Assembly (NCBI GenBank): GCA_945956935.1
Contig: CAMFJD010000008.1
Span: 1-64,000 of the forward strand
Direction: 5' to 3'
Source: an uncultured Bacillota bacterium
Lineage (GTDB): Bacteria > Bacillota_I > Bacilli_A > Culicoidibacterales > ZOR0006
Length of the DNA: 64,000 nucleotides
The translations under genes and the position numbers were made by a program. Below, piece after piece: positions 1 through 9,425 of this stretch. The notes beneath the pieces were generated by a model. The model worked only from the letters and a program-made list of their open reading frames with translations. It had not been told where the DNA came from and ran no database searches. Numbering within the stretch: the stretch's first letter is position 1; the number at the start of each line of letters is the position of its first letter.

Positions 1-80
1 TTATTTTAAACTTTCGTAGGTGGAAACGCGTTTAAAAAAGAGAGCGATGACACCGATGCCAAAAAATAAAGCAAATAAAA

Positions 81-112
81 AAAGCAAAGGAAAAAACTTT
101 GCTTTTTTTATT
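81..112. terminator. Bidirectional intrinsic terminator
   Basis: A 9-bp stem AAAGCAAAG/CTTTGCTTT (81-89 and 97-105) is followed by a T-run on the plus strand and a T-rich tract on the minus strand. It lies just past the 3' end of the S51 peptidase gene and would end its minus-strand transcript. Confidence 0.6.
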
Positions 113-776
113 TTTTATAGAATCGACTAACTTTCCCAAGCTCTTTAGGTGTTCCATTGACGATAAGTAAGCCACCGTTGTTGGAAATAGCATAAACATT
201 TGAAGCACCATAATCAAGTGCTGAACGAATAAATTCTGATTGACGATCAGTCGAACTATAGTGAACTTCAATAAAAAATGGCACATCGGTAATCGCTAAA
301 CCAGGTAATGCCTCAAATTTCTTAAATTTGCGATCCGGTGAGAGTGAATACTGTGGCAGTTGTACAAGTGCACCAGCACTTACACCAATAATCATCTTCG
401 GAATTGTTTGTAGTGCATCAACTAATCCTTTGTTTACGAGTCGTTCTTGTAAACGTTGTGGCAATCCACCCGGTAAAAAAACAACATCGCATTTATGCAT
501 AAGTTTGATGATATCTTCTTGTGAATCTTCAAAATAATTAGCCCAACGAATATCACTTTCGTAAATACCGTATTTCAAAAATGGTGAAATAATATCACGA
601 TAATACGTTCCATTTTTTCCATAGCTTTGTTCCCAATCACGTGACGTCTTGAGAAGCTTAGGGCTGAATGAAAATGGTAAAATCAATACCTTCGTTGATG
701 GTTGTAGATATTGCTTCAATTGTGGCATTGCCCAGGCACTGTCAAAATTATTTTGACTCAATAATAATTGAATCAT
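108..776 (-). CDS. Peptidase S51 family (dipeptidase E-like)
   Basis: Cytoplasmic serine peptidase of the S51 fold, related to aspartyl dipeptidase PepE. The nucleophile motif GVSAGALV, a preceding FLPGG turn and a late NGG loop are visible in order, as in S51 enzymes with a Ser nucleophile in GxSxGA. I chose the ATG at 776 because AAGGAGGA sits 8-9 nt upstream; the longer reading frame to 851 has no such site. About 222 residues is normal for the family. The substrate cannot be read from sequence. It is monocistronic and ends at the hairpin at 81-105. The family is clear; the exact specificity is not. Confidence 0.85.
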   Translation of the reverse strand: MIQLLLSQNNFDSAWAMPQLKQYLQPSTKVLILPFSFSPKLLKTSRDWEQSYGKNGTYYRDIISPFLKYGIYESDIRWANYFEDSQEDIIKLMHKCDVVFLPGGLPQRLQERLVNKGLVDALQTIPKMIIGVSAGALVQLPQYSLSPDRKFKKFEALPGLAITDVPFFIEVHYSSTDRQSEFIRSALDYGASNVYAISNNGGLLIVNGTPKELGKVSRFYKK

Positions 777-927
777 GCACGATCCTCCTTCCTCTTTTAT
801 CACTTCAATTCTATCATATAGATTCACCATGATGTTATAAACTTCATGCAATATTTACTGAAAAAATACACAAAGGTAATCTAAAAAAAAACATCAAAAC
901 AACTCTAAATGACATAAAAAAGTCTAA

Positions 928-957
928 ATGACAAATAAATGATTATTATGGTATAAT
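928..957 (+). promoter_or_regulatory. Sigma-A promoter with extended -10
   Basis: ATGACA (928-933), an 18-bp spacer and TGGTATAAT (949-957) make a near-consensus extended -10 promoter about 70 bp before the nuclease start. It lies in the otherwise empty 777-1028 gap. Confidence 0.6.
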
Positions 958-1028
958 AATAGTGAAAAATATAGAGTTTGAGTGAGAAACCAAAAAGAAT
1001 AACATAATCAACAAAAAGGAAAATAAAA

Positions 1029-1901
1029 ATGAAAGAGTATAATCAACTATTACATCAATTATTAGCAAGCCAAATAAAGCATCAATTACCAATATGTCAA
1101 CCGTTATCAAAAGCAGCAGCAGTTGTTTTTGTATTAGAAAAAGGTGAAACATATTTTGAACATACAAAAATAGTCTATGTAGGCCATAGTAATAATATCG
1201 CTAAACGGTCACGGCAATTATTTTATGGACAAAGTCATTTGCGCCAACTTGTTCAGCATGCATTAAGGAAATCAGAGCAATCAATGCCATATGAATCATA
1301 TATTGAGCAATATTTTGAACTAGTATGCATCTATACACCGACAGAAGATTATGCAAAAAAAATGGCGCAACAAGTGATTTTAACTTTACAAAAGGATCAA
1401 TTTTTTCAACCAACTATGAATTGGATTGGAAATAAAGTACATGAACCAATGCTTAGCCAAACAAAGCTTTGGCAAGCATTTGCTCCACAATCACTTGAAT
1501 TAGATATTGATGCAATGATGGATTTTTTAGAATTAGTGATGAATCAACCTCATATACATACATCATTACTTGATTGGAGTAATGAAATATTACAACAACA
1601 TAGCAACCAGTTTCCTGTGCGAAAAATTCTGAGGTTACGAACAGAATGGATTCGTAATCCATATGTTAAAGCGTACACGTTAAAGCGAGCGGCAGGCTAC
1701 TGTGAACTTTGTAATCAAAAAGCTCCATTTCAGTTGGCAGATGGACAACCATACTTAGAAGTGCATCATATCATCCCCTTACAGGAAGATGGACCAGATA
1801 TAATTGAGAATTGCGTAGCACTTTGCCCAAACTGTCATCGAAAAATACACTATGGAGCTGAAGAAATAGATACTGAACACTTAAAAAACAAACAAAAATA
1901 G
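1029..1901 (+). CDS. GIY-YIG-like / HNH endonuclease fusion
   Basis: Predicted DNA endonuclease of 290 aa. The N-terminal third has a GIY-YIG-like pattern (VFVLEKG, then IVYVGHSNN followed by R residues at about 35-65). The C-terminus (about 225-275) is a classic HNH of the McrA type, with a zinc knuckle CELC...CPNC around HHIIPL and NCHRKIH. The HNH call is firm; the GIY-YIG call rests on pattern and could be only a look-alike. The middle region is unassigned. A weak AAAGG precedes the ATG. The gene stands alone with its own promoter and no methylase neighbour, so it could be a type IV-like restriction or homing-type nuclease. Confidence 0.75.
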   Translation: MKEYNQLLHQLLASQIKHQLPICQPLSKAAAVVFVLEKGETYFEHTKIVYVGHSNNIAKRSRQLFYGQSHLRQLVQHALRKSEQSMPYESYIEQYFELVCIYTPTEDYAKKMAQQVILTLQKDQFFQPTMNWIGNKVHEPMLSQTKLWQAFAPQSLELDIDAMMDFLELVMNQPHIHTSLLDWSNEILQQHSNQFPVRKILRLRTEWIRNPYVKAYTLKRAAGYCELCNQKAPFQLADGQPYLEVHHIIPLQEDGPDIIENCVALCPNCHRKIHYGAEEIDTEHLKNKQK

Positions 1902-1969
1902 TTATAAAAGTTGACGATAGTAACAAAAAGTTTGATAATGAAATCATATGAAAGAGGGAGGAAAGAATT

Positions 1970-2866
1970 TTGTTTGAAAATTTTCAATTGTTTTGGAAAA
2001 AAAGTTCAGCAGATCAACTTGGTTTGTTAAGTGCACAAATTGCCTATACGTTATTATTAGCACTGTTTCCATTTTTTATTTTATTAATTATTATTTTAAA
2101 TACGTTTCAAATTAATCCTGAATTAATTCAAAATATTTTTGTATCTATTTTGCCTGAAACAACTTATGAACTCGTTGTCAGTGTTTTATTGGAAACAACG
2201 AGTGAAGCAACACGACTGTTTACTCCATTAACTTTTGTTGCATTTATTTCGATGGCAGCCGGACTTATGCCACTGCTTCATGCACTAAATCGGATTTATG
2301 GTATACAGGAGAAGCGTTGTTATCCAAGACAATATATTACTTCGTTTTTAGGAACTATTTTCTTAATGACAGGAATTGTTGCAAGTTTAATTTTTTCAAT
2401 TATTGATATTTATTTATGGAGTTTTCTTGTTAATTTGATACCGTTTCTTGAGCAGTATACGCTCATTTACCAAATTATTCAACAAGTCATACCGGCATTG
2501 TTATTTGTAACAAGCTTGACGTTAATCTTTTTTGTGCTTCCATATGAACACCGTGGATTGAAGCATGCATTTATAGCTGCTATATTTAGTACAGTATTTT
2601 GGCTCGTCGCTACAACAGGATTTAGCTTTTATGTAACAAATATTAGTACAAAATATTCGCAATTATATGGTGGATTAGCAGCAGTTATCGCTTTAATTAC
2701 ATGGCTATATGTCACTGCATTCACACTCCTATGGGGTATTGAATGTAGCAATGCTATTTTTTTACATCAACCGTTACAAACAAATAATTTTTTGAAACAG
2801 ATAGATACACTTTGGGAGTTTATTGGTAGTTTACCAAACAAATTGAAACAGCGTTATTTGAAATGA
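1970..2866 (+). CDS. YihY/BrkB family membrane protein
   Basis: Integral membrane protein of 298 aa in the YihY/virulence factor BrkB family (formerly mis-assigned as RNase BN). It has about six hydrophobic segments, an N-terminal SAQIAYTLLLALFPF block typical of the family and a late YGGLAAVIALITWLY block. Start is TTG at 1970, supported by GGGAGGAAAG 6-10 nt upstream; no ATG fits as well. Function is unsettled for the family. It lies 46 bp before the first ABC gene on the same strand and may be co-transcribed. Confidence 0.85.
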   Translation: MFENFQLFWKKSSADQLGLLSAQIAYTLLLALFPFFILLIIILNTFQINPELIQNIFVSILPETTYELVVSVLLETTSEATRLFTPLTFVAFISMAAGLMPLLHALNRIYGIQEKRCYPRQYITSFLGTIFLMTGIVASLIFSIIDIYLWSFLVNLIPFLEQYTLIYQIIQQVIPALLFVTSLTLIFFVLPYEHRGLKHAFIAAIFSTVFWLVATTGFSFYVTNISTKYSQLYGGLAAVIALITWLYVTAFTLLWGIECSNAIFLHQPLQTNNFLKQIDTLWEFIGSLPNKLKQRYLK

Positions 2867-2869
2867 CAA

Positions 2870-2929
2870 GGGAGGGAAGCATATATGAATACTGTTTATA
2901 TATGCGTAAGATATGCTAACAGTTCATAA
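2870..2929 (+). promoter_or_regulatory. Leader peptide and hairpins overlapping the ABC gene start
   Basis: A strong Shine-Dalgarno (GGGAGGG, 2870-2876) is placed for an ATG at 2885, which opens a 14-codon peptide MNTVYICVRYANSS ending at 2929. The ABC gene's own ATG at 2913 has no good site and lies inside this reading frame in another phase. Two inverted repeats fall here: GCATATAT/ATATATGC (2879-2886/2898-2905) and ACTGTT/AACAGT (2891-2896/2918-2923). The layout suggests translational coupling or attenuation. Confidence 0.45.
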
Positions 2930-4847
2930 CGTTACGAAGACATATTATTTCAAAAATGGTCAAGAAAACGTGTTACAAGATGTGACAATTGCCTTTCCAA
3001 GTGGGAAAGCAACAGCTTTATTGGGGCCATCCGGTAGTGGAAAATCAACATTATTAAATATTATTGGAGGATTAGATAACGCCTATCAAGGGGAGGTCTG
3101 CTTATTTGGACAATGTTTGAATCGACAAAATCGAGCGTTGTATGATAGCTATCGTTTAAATCAGGTCGGTTTTGTGTTCCAATCATTCTATTTAATGGAA
3201 CAACAAACTGTTTCAGATAATGTTACACTTGGTTTATTGCCATTAAAGTTACCGACAAAGGAAATTGAATCACGTGTTGCATCAGTCCTTGAGCAAGTAG
3301 GGTTACAGGAGTTTGCACAAGTTAAAGCTAATCTCTTGTCAGGAGGGCAAAAGCAACGCGTTGCCATTGCGCGTGCATTAGTGAAAAATCCAGCAATTAT
3401 TATTGCTGATGAGCCAACTGGAGCGTTAGATAGTGAAACAGCAGCACAAGTGCTTGAACTGCTACTGTCATTTAAAAAAGATGGAAAAATTGTCATTATT
3501 GTGACACATGATGAAGATATTGCCCAAAAATGTGATTATATCGCACGAATTCAGGATGGAAAAATTTTACAAAGTCCACCAAATGAGGATAAACCAAAGC
3601 AACTTACATGGAAAAAACCAAAGTTTAGTTGGAGAGAGTCGCTACGATTAATGATGCATAATTTATGGCAACGTAAAACCCGAAATGCGATTATGTCAGG
3701 CTTTGCTTCAATAGGAATTATTTCACTCATTTTGACGACATCACTTGGTATTGGTGCACAGCTATATTTGCAACAACAAGTTGACCGTGAATTTAATCCG
3801 AAAGAAGTAGTGATTACGACAAGTGATCGGTCGCAACCAATTGAACAAACATTTATAAATGAACTGAAAAATGATGAACGAGTTGCAAGTGTTGAAACTG
3901 CATACCCAATTATTTTGACTAAAGTTACATATGATGATACAGCAGCAGGTGGAAGTCCAACAATCAGTGTACCTGATCTCACTCAAAATCAAGCCGATCG
4001 AATGAATGTTCTGTATGGTACACTTCCAATAACAACTGAAATTGCGTTAGCAATTCAAGAAGATTATGCAAAAAAGTTAGTAGATAATCCAGAGGAACTT
4101 GTTGGGAAAACCGTCCGATTAGTAGCCAGCGGTTACCAAGAAGACGCTCAAATAGTAGAAGTTTCGGCAACAATTACTGGTATTTTTGGTGAGCCAAAAG
4201 ATGAAAATGGTCGGAGTTTTGACTCAGGTCCACGTTCAGCAAATGGTGTGAACTATGTTACATCAAAAGCATTAAATCAAAAAATCATTGGAGATTCAAC
4301 AGGTGTTACTGAAGAGCAACTAGAATATCGCGTGTATACGAGCGACATTAATCCCGCCAAAGATATTGCAGCCTTAGCAAGGGATAAAGGATATCGTGCC
4401 GTAGCGGTTGCAGATGTTGTAGGAACTATCAATCAATTATTTGATGGTATTCGTGTCGTACTAACGAGTATTGGTTTTATTAGCGTTTTTGTTGCAGGAA
4501 TGATGATTGGAATAGTAATGTATATTTCAGTCATTGAACGGACAAAAGAAATTGGATTAATGCGGGCATTGGGGTATAGACGCTTTGATATTGGACGAAT
4601 TTTTTTAGGTGAGTCAATTGCAATTGGATTCATTACTGGGGTTGTTGGATGTATTGTTGCATATAGCCTCAGTTTTGGGGTTAATATTGGATTTTACGAT
4701 TTAGTCGGTTTTGATATTGTATCGATACCGTGGACATCATTTGTGGCAGCTTTGACAATTGCTATGACAATGGGACTGCTTGGAGGGATTATCCCGGCTA
4801 TCATTGCAGCTAGAAAAGATCCAGTTGTCGCTTTGCGAACAGAGTAA
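2913..4847 (+). CDS. ABC transporter ATPase-permease fusion (MacB-like), subunit 1
   Basis: A 644-aa fusion: N-terminal ABC ATPase (Walker A GPSGSGKST about 38-46, signature LSGGQKQR, Walker [13 protein letters not shown]), then a first membrane helix at about 260, an extracytoplasmic MacB-type periplasmic-core-like domain, and three C-terminal FtsX-type helices. MacB-type systems use mechanotransmission to extrude peptides, antibiotics or lipoproteins rather than import. The paralogous next gene (13 bp on) is probably its heterodimer partner. The start ATG at 2913 lies within an upstream leader peptide. Substrate unknown. Confidence 0.88.
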   Translation: MLTVHNVTKTYYFKNGQENVLQDVTIAFPSGKATALLGPSGSGKSTLLNIIGGLDNAYQGEVCLFGQCLNRQNRALYDSYRLNQVGFVFQSFYLMEQQTVSDNVTLGLLPLKLPTKEIESRVASVLEQVGLQEFAQVKANLLSGGQKQRVAIARALVKNPAIIIADEPTGALDSETAAQVLELLLSFKKDGKIVIIVTHDEDIAQKCDYIARIQDGKILQSPPNEDKPKQLTWKKPKFSWRESLRLMMHNLWQRKTRNAIMSGFASIGIISLILTTSLGIGAQLYLQQQVDREFNPKEVVITTSDRSQPIEQTFINELKNDERVASVETAYPIILTKVTYDDTAAGGSPTISVPDLTQNQADRMNVLYGTLPITTEIALAIQEDYAKKLVDNPEELVGKTVRLVASGYQEDAQIVEVSATITGIFGEPKDENGRSFDSGPRSANGVNYVTSKALNQKIIGDSTGVTEEQLEYRVYTSDINPAKDIAALARDKGYRAVAVADVVGTINQLFDGIRVVLTSIGFISVFVAGMMIGIVMYISVIERTKEIGLMRALGYRRFDIGRIFLGESIAIGFITGVVGCIVAYSLSFGVNIGFYDLVGFDIVSIPWTSFVAALTIAMTMGLLGGIIPAIIAARKDPVVALRTE

Positions 4848-4860
4848 GGGAGGTATTGAA

Positions 4861-6807
4861 ATGTTACTATTAAAAAAATTAAATAAATCATATCAATTAC
4901 CAGATGGTACAACATTACCCGTACTCAAAGATATGGATGCAACGTTTCAGCAAGGGGAACTGGTAGCAATTCTTGGAAAATCAGGATGCGGTAAATCGAC
5001 ATTATTAAACGTTCTTGGTGGTTTGGATAATGAATATGATGGTGAAGTGATCTTTGATAACCAAACATTGAAAAGTCGGAATTTAGATACATATCGCTTA
5101 GAAGATGTTGGATTCATTTTTCAATCGTTTCAACTTATCCCTCATTTATCATTGCTTGATAATGTTTTACTTGCATTTAATAAACAAAAAATGAGCCAAA
5201 ATGAAAAAATTAGCCGTGCAAAGGCATTACTACACGATGTAGGATTAGGAGATTATATTAATAAAAAAGTTACAATGCTCTCAGGTGGACAAAAGCAACG
5301 TGTTGCTATTGCACGAGCTTTAGCTAATAATCCAAAAATTATTTTAGCTGATGAACCAACAGGTGCACTTGATTCAAAAACAGCCGATCGTGTTTTTGAA
5401 CTATTAGAGGCAATTGCTTCTAGTGGAAAACTTGTGTTGATTGTTACTCACAACAAAGAGCTTGCCAAACGCTGTGATCGAATTGTTGAGTTGAATTACG
5501 GCGTCATTCAAGAAGACCTGCATATACATGAGCGGACAGTGCAGCAATCAATAGAGGCATCAATACAATTCAAACAACGAATTTCATATGGACAGTCAGT
5601 TATTTTAGGGTTAAAAAACATACGTTATCGACTTGGACGAACAATTTTTTTGAGTATTGCTGCAGCTATTGCCATTGCTTCAGTTGTATTGACACTGTCT
5701 CTTGGTGGTGCGGTTCAGAGTAATATTCGAGATTCTTTTATTAACGGTGCTGATTTACTCGCTTTTGATATCTCATCAACGAATGATGGGTTTGATATAA
5801 GTGATCGTGAAGAACTTGCTAAAAAGTACAATATCCGGACAGGATTCAAATTGGCAATTGCTGATCCGAATGTAATTATTGATGGAAAAGCTGAAGCATT
5901 ACCAATCGCAGAAAACCAGAATACACTTAATTTCGCAAGCTTTTTTGGTGGTGATACAAAAACAATCAGTCCATTTTTGAAAATACCGGCGTCATATGTA
6001 TTTGTTTCCGGAAGTGTGCCACAATGGGATGATGAAAAGTCAATTGCTATTAGTGAAAAAATAGCATCTGATTTTGGATTAGCAATAGGAGATCAAGTGA
6101 CATTGAGTGGGTTATATATAAATCCTATTGCAAGTTTAAAAGGTGATGTAGTGAACTATGATGGATTAACAATTACAGGTATTTACACAGATGAAAATGG
6201 AACACAGCCAATTATTTTCAGCGATCGTTTGAGTGAATCATTAGCACAAGAGTCACTTGGAGGCACAAACTTGACATTTGCATCAATGTCTGGGGTAGCG
6301 AAAGATGAAGCACAAATTCAAACGATTATTGATGAATATGGTGCAAATGAAGAGTACCGTGTTATCACTTCTGCAACAACGTTACAAACAGTAGATACTA
6401 TTTTTGCAACAATTCGAATTGTTTTAACAGCAATAGCATCTATTTCTTTACTTGTAGCAGGTGCTATGATTGGAATCGTCATGTTTGTGAATGTGGTTGA
6501 ACGTAAAAAAGAAATTGGTTTATTAAAAGCAATAGGCTATACAAAAACAGAAATTCGTCGTATTTTCTTTACAGAAGCAAGTGTGACAGGTTTAGTTGGT
6601 GGATTGGCAGGAGTGAGCGTATCGGGTGGTATTGCATTACTCGCAAATAATATTTCACAACAGCTGTATGAATTGAATATCATTGATATAACAACGGTAA
6701 CTATTGTTGTTGCATTGATGATTGCAGTCGTTATTGGAGGTATTGGAGGATTATTTCCAGCAATACAAGCATCTAAAGTTGATCCAATTGATTCACTACG
6801 AAACTAA
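4861..6807 (+). CDS. ABC transporter ATPase-permease fusion (MacB-like), subunit 2
   Basis: A 648-aa paralogue of the preceding gene with the same order: Walker [10 protein letters not shown], signature LSGGQKQR, Walker [12 protein letters not shown], a membrane helix, an extracellular core-like domain and three FtsX helices. ATG 4861 follows AAGGGAGG, which overlaps the end of the upstream gene, so the pair is likely translated as one operon and forms one exporter. A strong terminator follows. Substrate cannot be inferred. Confidence 0.88.
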   Translation: MLLLKKLNKSYQLPDGTTLPVLKDMDATFQQGELVAILGKSGCGKSTLLNVLGGLDNEYDGEVIFDNQTLKSRNLDTYRLEDVGFIFQSFQLIPHLSLLDNVLLAFNKQKMSQNEKISRAKALLHDVGLGDYINKKVTMLSGGQKQRVAIARALANNPKIILADEPTGALDSKTADRVFELLEAIASSGKLVLIVTHNKELAKRCDRIVELNYGVIQEDLHIHERTVQQSIEASIQFKQRISYGQSVILGLKNIRYRLGRTIFLSIAAAIAIASVVLTLSLGGAVQSNIRDSFINGADLLAFDISSTNDGFDISDREELAKKYNIRTGFKLAIADPNVIIDGKAEALPIAENQNTLNFASFFGGDTKTISPFLKIPASYVFVSGSVPQWDDEKSIAISEKIASDFGLAIGDQVTLSGLYINPIASLKGDVVNYDGLTITGIYTDENGTQPIIFSDRLSESLAQESLGGTNLTFASMSGVAKDEAQIQTIIDEYGANEEYRVITSATTLQTVDTIFATIRIVLTAIASISLLVAGAMIGIVMFVNVVERKKEIGLLKAIGYTKTEIRRIFFTEASVTGLVGGLAGVSVSGGIALLANNISQQLYELNIIDITTVTIVVALMIAVVIGGIGGLFPAIQASKVDPIDSLRN

Positions 6808-6820
6808 ATCTCTTTAATGT

Positions 6821-6853
6821 AAAGAGCACATAACTAGTATGTGCTCTTTTTTT
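6821..6853 (+). terminator. Intrinsic terminator after the ABC pair
   Basis: Perfect 12-bp stem AAAGAGCACATA/TATGTGCTCTTT (6821-6832/6838-6849) with a 5-nt loop and a T7 tail. Confidence 0.85.
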
Positions 6854-6959
6854 ATTTTCATAAAAAAATAATCACTTAATGAATGGGAAAAGAGTAAACT
6901 AACTAAAAAGAAAATAATAATGGAAGGGAGTTTGGAATGAGATGTAAATAATAATCTGT

Positions 6960-7019
6960 AAGGAGGTGAATCCGAATATTACACGAGTGACTTGCTTTGC
7001 TAGTATAAATATTCGGAGA
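6960..7019 (+). promoter_or_regulatory. Decoy ribosome site and SD-sequestering hairpin
   Basis: AAGGAGGTGA (6960-6969) is a full match to 16S rRNA but no ATG/GTG/TTG lies at a normal distance. Directly after it, CCGAATATT (6972-6980) pairs perfectly with AATATTCGG (7008-7016), whose last bases overlap the CGGAGA ribosome site of the next gene. A leader peptide starting at a rare ATT, or a standby site, would fit. Confidence 0.4.
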
Positions 7020-7023
7020 ATAT

Positions 7024-7770
7024 ATGGAGAAAAAAGAACACTATTTCAAATTAAACAGCAGAACAGTCTTTACAATTGTATTTCCACTTATCATGAGCAT
7101 GCTTTTTCTATTCATTTGTGCACTTTTCTATTTTCCAATCGATATAGATGAAATCTTCCGTGGAACAAGTGGCCTTGGGTTTACTATTATTTTCATTTTT
7201 GGTTGGTTTTATGTGAGTGTTTTAGCAGGAGGATTTAGTGCGTTGTATAGTAATCGACAATTTTTGACATTTATTGCTTATTTAGTGGCACTTTTTAGCT
7301 TTGGTGCTATTTCATCTTCTCAAGGAAATATATTAGCTGGTCTTTTAGTCTACTACATTTTCATCTATGCAATAAGTTGGTTTATTTTGCAATTTCTGAC
7401 ATTATTTGAAGCCCGTAAACACAATTTAGTGCCCTTACCATTCAAAGAACTAAGCTATTTGTTATTACCAGTTTTCATGAGTGCTGTTTACATTATTACG
7501 AGTTTTTTATTACAGAATCGTGCGTTTAATACAGCAGATATATACTTAATTATAGGTGGTGCATTACTTGCAACGAGTTACGGAATTTTTATGGGGTATG
7601 TGAATAAATTACCATATACGGCCAGTATCATCACGATATTGAGTATTTTATCAATTGGAATAGTCAAAGCTGAAGGCTTTACTGCTTTTCAAACATATGC
7701 CATTGTGAGCAGTGTTTTGTATCTGGTGGCAAGTTTTGGTATACCATTTATCATTCGTCGCCTGAAATGA
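7024..7770 (+). CDS. Polytopic membrane protein, unknown function
   Basis: A 248-aa protein with about seven or eight hydrophobic segments spread over its length and short polar loops, the first at about 15-35. No motif was recognised. ATG 7024 is 5 nt after GGAG, which is partly buried in the hairpin 6972-7016. It is preceded by a terminator and followed by one, so it is monocistronic. Compatible with a small permease or a stress-response membrane protein; no function is assigned. Confidence 0.75.
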   Translation: MEKKEHYFKLNSRTVFTIVFPLIMSMLFLFICALFYFPIDIDEIFRGTSGLGFTIIFIFGWFYVSVLAGGFSALYSNRQFLTFIAYLVALFSFGAISSSQGNILAGLLVYYIFIYAISWFILQFLTLFEARKHNLVPLPFKELSYLLLPVFMSAVYIITSFLLQNRAFNTADIYLIIGGALLATSYGIFMGYVNKLPYTASIITILSILSIGIVKAEGFTAFQTYAIVSSVLYLVASFGIPFIIRRLK

Positions 7771-7843
7771 AAATGGAGCGTTCTAGATAAAATATAATTG
7801 TAATGAATGTAATAATTTTGGAAATATAAAATTTTAGACAATT

Positions 7844-7884
7844 AAGGATTAAATTCTATCAATTTAGAATTCAATCCTTTTCAT
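7844..7884 (+). terminator. Intrinsic terminator
   Basis: A 15-bp stem with one mismatch (7844-7858/7865-7879) and a short T tract ends the membrane protein transcript. The rest of the 7771-8126 gap contains only this, the minus-strand terminator at 8077-8103 and AT-rich sequence in which I see no gene. Confidence 0.7.
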
Positions 7885-8070
7885 TTTGCTGTCACTTGTT
7901 CGTCACTATAAGTAGTTATGAAGTTAGTATTGAAAATCTCAATCTCATGATAATTCAATGATTTCACGAAACAGACAATATTACTTGTAATACTTTTATA
8001 GGTGAGAGAGTGTGTGATGCATTTTTCAGGTGTATTGTAATTTGTTGTTCTTTTGTCAGTTTGGTGTACA

Positions 8071-8103
8071 AAAACACCCTAGTATTAAGACGTAATACTA
8101 GGG
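8071..8103 (-). terminator. Intrinsic terminator of mscS
   Basis: Perfect 11-bp stem CCCTAGTATTA/TAATACTAGGG (8077-8087/8093-8103); on the minus strand it is followed by TGTTTTTGT. It lies 24 bp after the mscS stop codon. Confidence 0.8.
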
Positions 8104-8126
8104 ATAAAAGACTGAACAATCGTTTC

Positions 8127-8942
8127 TTATGATAAGTTTTTCATGTGGACATCGAGTTGTGGAAAGGGAATTTCAATATGTGCTGCATCAAATGCGAGCT
8201 TCACTTCTTCAATAATTGCATAATGAGTTGGCCAGTAAACTTCTGTCTCACACCAAGCCCAAACAATTAATTGCACAGAGCTATCAGCATGTTGACTCAC
8301 ACCGATAAATGGTGCGGGATTATCAAGTATATTTCTATGTTTAGTTAATACTTGTTCAATGACTTGCTTTGCTTGAGTGATATCAGTTTGATAGCTAATT
8401 CCAAACACAAACTCAAGGCGACGTGTCGGTTTCATTGTATAGTTAACAATGGTACCGTTCGCAAGTGATCCATTTGGAATGAACACGACTTTATTATCAA
8501 CGGTAACAAGTTCAGTATAGAACATTTTAATTGCTTCAACATTCCCAGATATATCACCATTTTTGATGAAATCACCAACTTTAAATGGTCGAATAAATAA
8601 AATTATGACACCACCAGCGAAATTACTAAGACTTCCTTGCATTGCCAAACCAATTGCTAAGCCAGCAGAAGCAAATAAGGCTGCTAGACTAGCAGTATCT
8701 AAACCAACAATACCCATCACAAGTAAAATTAAAATAGCACGAAATGCAGTTGAAATTAATGCATCCAAGAAGACAACAAGTGTTTCATCAAGTGAACGTT
8801 TACGCATGAGGGACGTGATAACTTTGACAAAGTGATTGACTAGCCGCCAACCAACGAGTAAAACAATAATACCAACTAAGAATGTAATGCCATTTTGAAC
8901 AATCCAATTTAGAAAATTAGTAATTAATACATTAAAATCCAT
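8127..8942 (-). CDS. Small-conductance mechanosensitive channel (MscS family)
   Basis: A 271-aa MscS-family channel that opens under membrane tension to release solutes on osmotic downshift. Three N-terminal helices are visible; TM3 is the Gly/Ala-rich block ASAGLAIGLAMQGSLSN, followed by the FIRPFKVGDFI beta-domain motif. Start ATG 8942, 8 nt after GGAGG. That ribosome site is wholly inside a 13-bp perfect hairpin followed by eight U (see 8943-8987), so expression probably depends on that structure being opened. Confidence 0.92.
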   Translation of the reverse strand: MDFNVLITNFLNWIVQNGITFLVGIIVLLVGWRLVNHFVKVITSLMRKRSLDETLVVFLDALISTAFRAILILLVMGIVGLDTASLAALFASAGLAIGLAMQGSLSNFAGGVIILFIRPFKVGDFIKNGDISGNVEAIKMFYTELVTVDNKVVFIPNGSLANGTIVNYTMKPTRRLEFVFGISYQTDITQAKQVIEQVLTKHRNILDNPAPFIGVSQHADSSVQLIVWAWCETEVYWPTHYAIIEEVKLAFDAAHIEIPFPQLDVHMKNLS

Positions 8943-8987
8943 AAAAAAAACCTCCAAATACGTTTGTTAGTGTAACGTATTTGGAGG
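8943..8987 (-). promoter_or_regulatory. Terminator hairpin that also buries the mscS ribosome site
   Basis: A perfect 13-bp inverted repeat (8951-8963/8975-8987, loop 11 nt). On the minus strand its 3' arm ends in GGAGG, the mscS Shine-Dalgarno, followed immediately by U8 and the start codon. The structure is at once an intrinsic terminator for the upstream bioY operon and a ribosome-site blocker. Confidence 0.7.
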
Positions 8988-9029
8988 ATAAAAACAACAA
9001 GTGTTCGATGATAATTTTTTATGAATTTA

Positions 9030-9425
9030 TTAAGTTTTTGAGCACCAAATATTCATGCAAATGCCACTCTGATACCATTCGCATGTATGACAACAAGCAG
9101 TAAAGGTAGTAATATTCATTTTTTGTTTGAGTTGTTGTATGAGCTGCTGATAATGATATGGTGTATCACATGATAAGTGAAACGCCTGTAACACAGCAAG
9201 ATCAATTGCTAGTACTTTTTGGTCTGTAATACAACGGCGCTGACTATCCAATGATGGACAAGCAGCACAAATTGGATCACTTGCGAGTTTTAAAATTACT
9301 ATTGTATCAGGTTGTTGAAGATTGAATAATACTGTCTGAAAATTTTGAACGAACGCATCTGAATAGCCAAATCCACGAAATGCTTCGGTACATAAGAGGT
9401 GGTGTGGACGTAATGTTATCATCAT
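9030..9425 (-). CDS. DUF1284 domain protein
   Basis: A 131-aa protein with the N-terminal LRPHHLLC signature of DUF1284 and a total of eleven Cys, including CAAC...C and CCHTC...C clusters suggesting a metal or Fe-S centre. No biochemical role is established for the family. ATG 9425 overlaps the bioY stop by 4 nt (ATGA), so it is translationally coupled to the biotin transporter gene. A second Met follows directly, so the start could be 9422. Confidence 0.82.
   Translation of the reverse strand: MMITLRPHHLLCTEAFRGFGYSDAFVQNFQTVLFNLQQPDTIVILKLASDPICAACPSLDSQRRCITDQKVLAIDLAVLQAFHLSCDTPYHYQQLIQQLKQKMNITTFTACCHTCEWYQSGICMNIWCSKT

Noticed and set aside
1-117. Open minus-strand frame with a hydrophobic segment ending at base 1
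   Set aside because: No start codon and it runs through the terminator hairpin at 81-105; too little to call a gene.
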